From positions 1-17,254 of the forward strand of contig DASQWC010000050.1 in assembly GCA_035640475.1 (NCBI GenBank): 17,254 nucleotides of DNA. Reading direction: 5' to 3'. The translations under genes and the position numbers were made by a program. Shown one piece after another: positions 6,716 to 12,571 of this stretch (the stretch's first letter is position 1; each line of letters begins with the position of its first letter). Source of the stretch: DASQWC01 sp035640475. Lineage in GTDB: Bacteria > Actinomycetota > JAICYB01. The notes beneath the pieces are model-generated. The model was not told the DNA's origin, made no database searches, and saw nothing but the letters and a program-made list of their open reading frames with translations.

Positions 6716-8694
6716 CGGCCGAAAATCCTGCGCACCTCACGCCAGGGCTCGAGAAACACCTTGTCGACGATCCACGCCGGCTTCGTTTGGTACACGCGCA
6801 CCTCGAGCACCCGATCCCCGGTCAGCTCGCCGGAAAAGGTTCTCGTCCCCGTCGAGCGCCACCCGGCGGGCACCTCGATCGACACCTCGTAGACGTCACG
6901 GTTGGCGACCGGCTGGGGCAGCAGGTGCAGCCGGTAGATGCGCTCCCGGCCCTCGGTCGTGAACGCCAGTGGGATCTCCGAGATCAGACGGATCGACTTC
7001 GACGAGCGCGCCGGGATCTCGGTCGTTACTCGATAGCTGCGGAGCGGCCCCTCGGCCGCCTGGACGGCCGAAACGGGCCGGCCCTGAATCGCGATCGCCC
7101 TGAGCTCGTCCTGCGGTGAGCGCAGCACCGTCACGTTCTGGCGGTTGGTCCCCAGCGGCAGCGTGACTCCCCCGGAGGCCCCGATCACGTATTCGGGAAG
7201 GCCCGACGAAGGCGCATCGTTGCGCATCTCGACATCGATTTCCGAGACCGCGGCCCGATCCCCCGGCTCGAGCCTGACGTGGTAGCGCACGTTTCGATGC
7301 AGGAACCAGTCCGCCTTGTTCCCCGCGCCGTTCTGCGAGACGAACGACAGGACGTCGGTCGCGCCCTGCGTGCGCTCGACGCCCCCCGCCAGACCGAGCT
7401 CCTTGAACGCCGCCTGGTCCTCGGCGTCCGACGAGAACATGCGAAAGTGGCCGCCGCGAACGGCCGTATCGAAGTCGCCGAAGGACTCGGGCCGGAACGC
7501 GAGCACCCCGGTGACCAGCCGGTCGAACGTCGTCCGCACGAGCTGTGAGAAGAAGTCCTGCCGCTGGTCGTCGTCGGTCGGGTAACGCAGGTAGACGTCG
7601 TGCTGAGCAACGCGGGAGACGCTGTCCGCGGTGATCGGCTGGGGCCATGCAGCAACGGTGATCGGACCGGTGAGTCGCAAGATCGCCGCCAGACCGATCG
7701 GATCCACGCCGATGACACCTTGGACGGGACCGAGCGCCGGGCCGGCCGACTGCACGATGAACCGCCCGACCGTCGGAAAGTCGGTCGTGACGTTGATGTT
7801 CTGGAAGATCCTGCTCTGCCTGCGAAGATCAGCCGGGAACCACTCGGGAAAGGCGAGCTGCGTCTCGCCGGGCGGCGGAAAGAGCTCGGTCGGCCGTCCT
7901 GAGACGTCTTCGAGATCGAGGTCGCCGCGTTCGGCGGCAAGAGATGTGATGTAGCCGATGAACCCGCCCGAGCCCCGCAGCTCTGCAAGGTTCGAGAACG
8001 CAACGACGTACCGCTTGCGTCCGTTCTCACCGAGCAGACTGGGCATCGCTTCGATCGCCGTCTGACCCTTCCGGAGCCCCTCGATGGCTGAGGGCAAGAG
8101 CTGGAGCGCCTCGGCACGGGCACGAGCCAGCGAGTCGATCACCCATCCCGTGGGGATCCGACTGAGCTCCTCCTCGATATCCGCGGCCGCCGCGATGCTC
8201 GCGCCGAACGCGGTCGTCGCGCGGCGGACGGCGGCAAGGTCGACACGGCCGTCGACGAGCTTCAGCTCACGGCCCGGCAACTGCGCCTGTGCTGCCGTTG
8301 CGGCGAGTCCCGCCTCGGACACTCGCTCGGCAACTCTCGACAGCGTGAGGGCGGTGCGCACATGCGTGCCGAGGACGGGGATGAGCCGGGACGGCCACAC
8401 CATAGGCGAAGCCAGCCGGGTCTTCGACGACCGAAACAGGCTCGCCGCGCTCGAGAACTCGCGACGAGCGGCGTCGACATCACGCCGGAGGAAAGCGTTG
8501 CGCGCTTCGGTGAGCGTCGCGCGCCCGGTTCTCGCCGCTCGAAGCGCCGTCGGCCCGGCGTACAGCGTTGCGAAGAGCGCCGCGAGGACGAAGAACACCA
8601 CTGCGGCCCCGAGGACCCACGCAACGCGCGAAGCGATGCGCTTTCGTCTGGTCGGGCGCCTCGTCCGTCTGACCCGGCGCCGGCGCCGGCGCAC
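6706..8694 (-). CDS. DUF4012 family membrane-anchored extracytoplasmic protein
   Basis: 662 residues from a GTG at 8694, the only plausible start after the upstream stop; no good ribosome binding site is visible. The N-terminus is very basic (about ten Arg in 14 residues). One transmembrane helix follows at 24-46 (VAWVLGAAVVFFVLAALF), so the remaining ~615 residues should lie outside the membrane. A helical region rich in Ala and Arg spans 50-220. Then comes the block NLAELRGSGGFIGYITSL (235-252), characteristic of DUF4012 proteins, and a mixed region to the end with beta-rich segments. DUF4012 proteins are often found with polysaccharide genes in actinobacteria and other phyla, but no biochemical function is known to me. 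It follows the LPRTG gene by 38 nt and is the third gene of the kinase operon. It is likely to act at the outer face with the Wzz-like kinase. Confidence 0.88.
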   Translation of the reverse strand: MRRRRRRVRRTRRPTRRKRIASRVAWVLGAAVVFFVLAALFATLYAGPTALRAARTGRATLTEARNAFLRRDVDAARREFSSAASLFRSSKTRLASPMVWPSRLIPVLGTHVRTALTLSRVAERVSEAGLAATAAQAQLPGRELKLVDGRVDLAAVRRATTAFGASIAAAADIEEELSRIPTGWVIDSLARARAEALQLLPSAIEGLRKGQTAIEAMPSLLGENGRKRYVVAFSNLAELRGSGGFIGYITSLAAERGDLDLEDVSGRPTELFPPPGETQLAFPEWFPADLRRQSRIFQNINVTTDFPTVGRFIVQSAGPALGPVQGVIGVDPIGLAAILRLTGPITVAAWPQPITADSVSRVAQHDVYLRYPTDDDQRQDFFSQLVRTTFDRLVTGVLAFRPESFGDFDTAVRGGHFRMFSSDAEDQAAFKELGLAGGVERTQGATDVLSFVSQNGAGNKADWFLHRNVRYHVRLEPGDRAAVSEIDVEMRNDAPSSGLPEYVIGASGGVTLPLGTNRQNVTVLRSPQDELRAIAIQGRPVSAVQAAEGPLRSYRVTTEIPARSSKSIRLISEIPLAFTTEGRERIYRLHLLPQPVANRDVYEVSIEVPAGWRSTGTRTFSGELTGDRVLEVRVYQTKPAWIVDKVFLEPWREVRRIFGRIF

Positions 8695-8732
8695 CGCGCC
8701 GGCCGGGGGCGGGATGAGCTCCGGGGGTCTAC

Positions 8733-9551
8733 CTATCGGTAGTCCTCGCGCGGGCGATCTCTCAAGAGATCGGCCTCGGTGACGAGGTTCGCTTCGGGCA
8801 TCGGCGCAGGCGCAACGCCTGGCTTGGTCGGAACGAATCCGGTTGTGTCGATGAACGGAATGTCGGGCGCCGGCAACGCGCGCACGACATCACGCTTCTG
8901 CGGGCGCCGGCCCCTGATGCGCAGCGGCTGCCACTCGAAGCCGCGCTTGCGCGCAGCGAAGACGAGCGCAGTTCCCGTGGCGATGAGTGCCATCGCCCAC
9001 AGGATGAGCATCAAGATGCTGCTGCCGGTTCTCGGCAGGAGCCCTCCTCCGCCACCGCCGCCGCTCGTGCGATTCGCGGCGCTCGTGAGTCCGCCGCCGC
9101 CACCGCCCGTCGGGCTGCTGTTCGTGTTCTCGTTCCCGCCGCCCGTTGTATCCGAACCGACGACGAGAATCGGCAGAACGACTTCCGAATTGTCGTTGAA
9201 CACAGTGAAGAGCCGGTGCGGGCCGGGTCCCATGTGTGACGGCAGCGTCAATGACGGCGAGCTGAACGAGCCATTTGCATTCACGGCGAAGTTGGATCCG
9301 GCAAAGGTGAACCGGTGGCTCTGCCCGTCGATGTGTCCCGCTGTGCCCGATCCGCAGCCGGGGCCGCCGGAGATGCTGAACGTTCCCCCGGCCTCCAGGA
9401 CGACCCGGCCGTCTTGCGTTCCCTGCCCGCCGTTGAGGCTGGCGCAGTTGGCCGGCGCCAGTGGGTATCCGGCGAATGCCGGCAATGCCGCTCCGCCGAG
9501 CAGGAACCCGGCGAGGATGGTGACGAAACCGCGTCTGATTGCGCTATCCAT
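8733..9551 (-). CDS. Secreted LPRTG-motif protein with a long cytosolic tail
   Basis: 272 residues from the ATG at 9551, which overlaps the kinase stop by 8 nt (ATGGATAG); GGAGG lies 13 nt upstream, so translation is probably coupled. Residues 1-27 are a signal peptide ending A-F-A. Residues 28-132 form a beta-rich Ig-like domain with C36 and C66. A Gly/Asn/Ser-rich linker spans 136-170. LPRTG (172-176) is followed by a transmembrane helix (178-199) and AARKR, the layout of a sortase substrate. Unlike the usual signal, which ends there, about 70 more residues continue in the cytosol, Pro- and Arg-rich and ending EDYR. Sortase cleavage would separate the outer domain from this tail. The domain resembles those of the two Ig-like proteins at the left of the window (AGGTFSISG). 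No sortase gene is in the window. Confidence 0.82.
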   Translation of the reverse strand: MDSAIRRGFVTILAGFLLGGAALPAFAGYPLAPANCASLNGGQGTQDGRVVLEAGGTFSISGGPGCGSGTAGHIDGQSHRFTFAGSNFAVNANGSFSSPSLTLPSHMGPGPHRLFTVFNDNSEVVLPILVVGSDTTGGGNENTNSSPTGGGGGGLTSAANRTSGGGGGGGLLPRTGSSILMLILWAMALIATGTALVFAARKRGFEWQPLRIRGRRPQKRDVVRALPAPDIPFIDTTGFVPTKPGVAPAPMPEANLVTEADLLRDRPREDYR

Positions 9552-10944
9552 GGCGCTCGAGCGTCCTCCCCCCATCAGGGCTCTTGGATGGGCGCTGCCC
9601 GTAATAGTAATACTGATAGTCATAAGTTGTCTCACCAGGCAACAAGAAGTTCAACGCTACACCCAAGAAACGCCCTCCAGCGCGCTTCACGATCTCGACC
9701 GTATCCACGATCCGGCGCCTATCGGTCTTGCCGGAGCGCGCCACGACGACCACCCCGTCGCTCAGGCTCGCCAGCGTCGCCGGGTCCGCGACCGGAACGA
9801 CCGGCGGGGAGTCGACGATCACGACGTCGAACATCATCCGCAGGCGATTCACGACGTCGATCATCTGCTCAGAACCGAGTAGCTCGACGGGGTTCGGGGG
9901 AATGGCGCCGGCCATGAGAACCGAGAGGTTGCGCGTCTCCGTGTTGAGGATCGCCTCCTCGAGGGAAACCCCGCCGACGATCACGGTCGTGAGACCGCGT
10001 GTGCCGTACATGCCGAACACGCGGTGCAGCGTCGGACGGCGAAGGTCCGCTTCGACGAGAAGTGTACGGAAGCCGCCGAGCGCATACGCCGACGCGAGGT
10101 TGAGTGAGAGTGTCGTCTTTCCCTCCTGCGGCAGCGACGACGTGACGAGAATCACTCGCAACGGAGACTCCACGCCGAGGAAACCGATCGACGTTCTCAG
10201 CTTGCGGAACGATTCCCCGCCGATGCCTTGCGAGTCGCGTTCGAGGTGAACCTCTTGGCCGCCGGTCTCCATCGTCGGAATCGAGCCGAGCACGGGAAGC
10301 CCGAGCTGCTCGAGCTCCTCACGGCTCTTCACGCTCTGGTCGATCTGATCGACGATCAATGCGAGCGCGGCGCCCGCGAGCAAACCGAGCGCGGCCGCAA
10401 GCGCCATGTTGCGCACCGGCTGCGGATCGATCGGCACGGAGGGGACAACGGCAGGATCGATGATCGAAACGCGCAACGCAGGCGTTCCGCCGTCCTGAGC
10501 ACCGAACTCGTCGAGCTCGGCAACGAACGCCCTCGTGACCGCATTGACGACTCGCTGAGCCACAACGGGATCGCTCGATTGGTACGCGACTTTGATGACT
10601 TGCGTATCGACGACGGGCTGCGCCTGCAGGTGGGCGACGATCTCACTCGGGGTCTGGCTCAGCCCCCCGTCGGCGATCGCGCGCTGCGCGATCGACCGCG
10701 ACGCGATGATCTGTGCGTAGCTGCGCACGAGATCCTCGGACAGGTTGGACACAGCGAGTCCCTTCGTGAGCTGTTCGAGTGGAACCTGCCGTTGGCCCAC
10801 GAAGAGTCTCGTGTTGGCCTGGTAGACGGGTGTCGTCGCGGCTGTGATCAGCATTCCCGCTGCTATCGCGAGTGCGAAGCCGGTGAGAAACCACCATTTG
10901 CGCTTGAGAAATAAGCGCACGTAACGAAGAAGGTCGAACTCCAT
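9544..10944 (-). CDS. Wzz-type chain-length regulator fused to a BY-kinase (tyrosine autokinase)
   Basis: 466 residues. A Wzz domain with helices at about 18-36 and 179-198 flanks an extracytoplasmic loop. A cytosolic BY-kinase domain starts at about 245. It has the Walker A motif SSLPQEGKTT (269-278, K276), Walker A' LLVEADLRRP (295-304) and Walker B VVIVDSPP (374-381). The C-terminus holds the tyrosine cluster YDYQYYYYG (441-449), which these kinases phosphorylate in trans. Such proteins set polymer length and control capsule or exopolysaccharide export through cycles of phosphorylation. Both halves are present in one chain, as in proteobacterial Wzc and many actinobacterial homologues. It is the first gene of a three-gene minus-strand operon with the LPRTG and DUF4012 genes. 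No cognate phosphatase gene is seen in the window. Confidence 0.93.
   Translation of the reverse strand: MEFDLLRYVRLFLKRKWWFLTGFALAIAAGMLITAATTPVYQANTRLFVGQRQVPLEQLTKGLAVSNLSEDLVRSYAQIIASRSIAQRAIADGGLSQTPSEIVAHLQAQPVVDTQVIKVAYQSSDPVVAQRVVNAVTRAFVAELDEFGAQDGGTPALRVSIIDPAVVPSVPIDPQPVRNMALAAALGLLAGAALALIVDQIDQSVKSREELEQLGLPVLGSIPTMETGGQEVHLERDSQGIGGESFRKLRTSIGFLGVESPLRVILVTSSLPQEGKTTLSLNLASAYALGGFRTLLVEADLRRPTLHRVFGMYGTRGLTTVIVGGVSLEEAILNTETRNLSVLMAGAIPPNPVELLGSEQMIDVVNRLRMMFDVVIVDSPPVVPVADPATLASLSDGVVVVARSGKTDRRRIVDTVEIVKRAGGRFLGVALNFLLPGETTYDYQYYYYGQRPSKSPDGGRTLERHG
9626..9643. promoter_or_regulatory. Palindromic site C inside the kinase gene, similar to sites A and B
   Basis: GTTGTCTCACCAGGCAAC matches the GTTGYYTCANN..CAAC pattern of the sites at 6106 and 6170. 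It lies in codons for LLPGETT, about 75 nt ahead of the LPRTG gene. Coding constraint may explain it, so confidence is low. Confidence 0.2.
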
Positions 10945-10950
10945 CGGGAG

Positions 10951-10956
10951 ATTGTA
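10951..10956 (-). promoter_or_regulatory. Candidate -10 box for a leaderless kinase operon mRNA
   Basis: On the minus strand TACAAT (10956-10951) stands 6 nt before the ATG at 10944, a spacing that fits transcription starting at the start codon. It is the best -10 match in the window. It lies within a small inverted repeat, GGAGAT and ATCTCC (10947-10961), that may be an operator. The -35 region is weak. Confidence 0.45.
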
Positions 10957-11039
10957 TCTCCGATTAACAGGCTTTCACATGCGCAAACGATGCCCCAACT
11001 CCATCAATGCTTGCCGGGACAACGTGCGGAATCGCCGGC

Positions 11040-11144
11040 GGGCGCTCCGGGGGGCCCTGAGCGGGGAGGGGGGCCGGGTGAACGTCTCCGGACCCGATGA
11101 CGACCCCGGGAAACCCCGGGGTCGTGGACTCCCCCGGAGCGCTC
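11040..11144. other. Structured intergenic element, possible regulatory RNA
   Basis: This sits in the 376-nt gap (10945-11320) between the divergent kinase and sigma-factor genes, where no convincing ORF exists. GCGCTCCGGGGG (11042-11053) is perfectly complementary to CCCCCGGAGCGC (11131-11142). Inside that 12-bp helix is a perfect 11-bp hairpin, ACGACCCCGGG (11100-11110), loop AAAC, CCCGGGGTCGT (11115-11125), and a weaker stem CGGGT (11075-11079) with ACCCG (11092-11096). The right strand of the long helix can instead form a local hairpin, CGGAG (11135-11139) with CTCCG (11144-11148), so two folds compete. There is no T-run, so a simple terminator is unlikely. It matches no RNA family I recognise, and the strand is unknown. 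The remainder of the gap holds a repeated CAGCGAT at 11151 and 11161, a small hairpin at 11196-11209, and the promoter below. Confidence 0.5.
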
Positions 11145-11150
11145 TCCGTC

Positions 11151-11167
11151 CAGCGATCCTCAGCGAT
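11151..11167. repeat. Direct repeat CAGCGAT with 10-bp period
   Basis: CAGCGAT occurs at 11151-11157 and again at 11161-11167, one helical turn apart. It lies upstream of the sigma-factor promoter and could be a binding site for a regulator. It could also be chance. Confidence 0.25.
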
Positions 11168-11272
11168 AAGCTCGCGTCGGCCTCCTGTCGTGCATGCGAG
11201 AATCCTCGCTCGGGACTACGCAGGGGGGTGCGGCTTCTTACGGTCCGGTTTTCCCTCTGGTTCAGGGAGGCC

Positions 11273-11278
11273 TACACT
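11273..11278 (+). promoter_or_regulatory. Candidate -10 box for the sigma-factor gene
   Basis: TACACT lies 42 nt before the GTG at 11321, with a poor -35 (TTTCCC at 11250-11255). It would give a leader of about 36 nt containing a G-run ribosome binding site. No typical ECF autoregulatory promoter (GGAAC-type -35) is seen. Confidence 0.3.
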
Positions 11279-11320
11279 GTTTCGCAACGTCCTGACGTGG
11301 GGCCGGGGGGACGCGCACTG

Positions 11321-12313
11321 GTGAACGCAGGCGTACAGCAGCGGGGAGCTGCCGAGGATCTCGGCGCGTCGTACGCATCCCTCTTTCGTGAGCTGGGCGC
11401 AGCATTCCGTGCGCGCGGTCTCGGCGGCGAGGAAGCAAACGACCTCGCACAAGAGTCACTCGTTCGGACGTTCGTGCACCTGAAGCGGCACGGACGAACG
11501 CAGGAAGATCTCCGGCCGTTGGCGCACACGATCGCGCGGCGCCTGTATGCCGAACGTGGTCGGCGCCTGCGACCGCGGTTCGTCGAACTCCCGGAGGCCG
11601 AGCATCTCGCCGACCCCACACCGGAGCCGATCGAGCAAGTCGTCGCGTCGGAGGAACGCGCGGACGTCCATGCAGCGCTGAAGGAATTGACGCCGCGCCA
11701 TCGCCGCGTGGTTTCCCTGTGGATGTCGGGCTTGCGTCCGGCGGAGATCGCGCACGAGCTCGGGATCAAGCGCAACGCAGCGGATGCCTTGCTGCACCGT
11801 GCACGCCGTCAGCTCGCGATGAAGCTGGACCCGAGCCACGCAACATTGGGACTGTTCGGCATTGCGATGCTCCGCGTCCGCTCCGTGTTCCGCCGTGCGG
11901 TGGACGCCGTGTCGAGCTTCGACCCGAGCGGATCGATTGCGCAGGCAACAACGGGCCTCGCGGTGGTCGGTATCGGTGCCGTACTCATGATCGCGACGCC
12001 GTCGGCAACCGATAGTCGTCCGGTCGGTCCGACGGACGCGGTCGCGACCCGAGTCGCATCAGTTGAGGGCGCTCCGGCAACGGCGGACGGAACTGTGGTG
12101 TCGCGCGCACGAGACCCCGTCGACGCGCCGCGTTACATCTACCGCATGCGGAGAACTGCAACCGTTCGCGATCCGATCACGAACCAGGACAACGAGTGGT
12201 TTCTCGACATCGAGCACACTCCTGGCAACGGCGCGGTCGACCTAGACCCTGTCCTGACGGCCGTCGAGGGTCTCGCGTGTAACTCGATGGCCGCCTGCAC
12301 AAAGGCCCCCTAG
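11321..12313 (+). CDS. ECF-like sigma factor with C-terminal transmembrane segment and exported tail
   Basis: 330 residues from a GTG at 11321, with a G-run 10 nt upstream; longer in-frame starts add a stretch with no sigma features. Region 2 spans about 17-82 (LGGEEANDLAQESLVRTFVHL, then LAHTIARRLYAERGRR, the -10 binding helix). Region 4 spans 117-166 (ALKELTPRHRRVVSLWMSGLRP, then the helix-turn-helix AEIAHELGIKRNAADALLHRAR). ECF factors normally end near here, at about 180-200 residues. This one continues through a basic linker to a hydrophobic helix at 209-226 (ATTGLAVVGIGAVLMIAT). About 100 residues follow that should lie outside the membrane and end with two cysteines (C320, C326). A membrane-tethered sigma factor would need release by proteolysis or a conformational signal, and may replace a separate anti-sigma factor; none is seen nearby. 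The next gene starts 6 nt after its stop. Confidence 0.82.
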   Translation: MNAGVQQRGAAEDLGASYASLFRELGAAFRARGLGGEEANDLAQESLVRTFVHLKRHGRTQEDLRPLAHTIARRLYAERGRRLRPRFVELPEAEHLADPTPEPIEQVVASEERADVHAALKELTPRHRRVVSLWMSGLRPAEIAHELGIKRNAADALLHRARRQLAMKLDPSHATLGLFGIAMLRVRSVFRRAVDAVSSFDPSGSIAQATTGLAVVGIGAVLMIATPSATDSRPVGPTDAVATRVASVEGAPATADGTVVSRARDPVDAPRYIYRMRRTATVRDPITNQDNEWFLDIEHTPGNGAVDLDPVLTAVEGLACNSMAACTKAP

Positions 12314-12318
12314 AGGCC

Positions 12319-12489
12319 ATGGCAAAGCGAATGCTCCGACGCGTGCTGGTCATCACCCTCATCGTTGTGCCGCTCGTCGTCGGTAGCAGCCCGCTCGCCC
12401 AGGCGAGCTGGTGTGTATCGACCGGAATCAACTCGCTCAAGATCAGGATCTGTATCCCCACGGCAAACACCGACGGTCCCGGCCGATAA
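12319..12489 (+). CDS. Small secreted two-cysteine peptide
   Basis: 56 codons, ATG at 12319 to TAA at 12489. It begins 6 nt after the sigma-factor stop, so translational coupling is likely; GAGG is present but very close to the ATG, and an ATG at 12331 is an alternative start. Residues 1-29 are a clear signal peptide: MAKRMLRR, a hydrophobic core of about 14 residues, and SPLAQA before the cut. The predicted mature peptide is about 27 residues (SWCVSTGINSLKIRICIPTA...) with two cysteines 12 apart (C32, C44), which may form a disulfide loop. A terminator follows 4 nt after the stop, which supports a real transcript end here. No family is recognised. Position suggests a ligand or partner for the exported tail of the sigma factor, which is inference. 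Confidence 0.65.
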   Translation: MAKRMLRRVLVITLIVVPLVVGSSPLAQASWCVSTGINSLKIRICIPTANTDGPGR

Positions 12490-12492
12490 CGC

Positions 12493-12518
12493 ACGAGCCG
12501 CCCGGCTCGTTTTCTCTT
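12493..12518 (+). terminator. Rho-independent terminator after the sigma factor and peptide genes
   Basis: ACGAGCC (12493-12499), loop GCCC, GGCTCGT (12504-12510), then TTTCTCTT. This 7-bp GC-rich stem with a T-rich tail is the best intrinsic terminator in the window. Confidence 0.7.
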
Positions 12519-12571
12519 CAGCGTCTGACGGTGACCTTTGCTACGTTGACCGGCGAGTCCAGCGATAGACC

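Noticed and set aside
8670..8694. GGCGCC repeat run as a tandem repeat element
   Set aside because: It is the coding sequence for the Arg-rich N-terminus of the DUF4012 protein.
10228..10914. 228-residue plus-strand ORF inside the kinase gene
   Set aside because: It is antisense to the Wzz part of the kinase and shows no signal or domain.
11069..11100. Possible c-di-AMP (ydaO-type) riboswitch, because of GGGTGAA at 11076-11082
   Set aside because: The other conserved blocks of that class, including the 3' CCGTCAGCTAACC-type segment, are not found; only a short chance match remains.
11100..11125. The 11-bp hairpin as an intrinsic terminator
   Set aside because: There is no T-run on either strand after the stem, and its place between divergent gene starts does not need a terminator.
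11097..11324. 75-residue plus-strand ORF in the kinase-sigma gap
   Set aside because: It runs through the structured element, has no ribosome binding site and no recognisable features.
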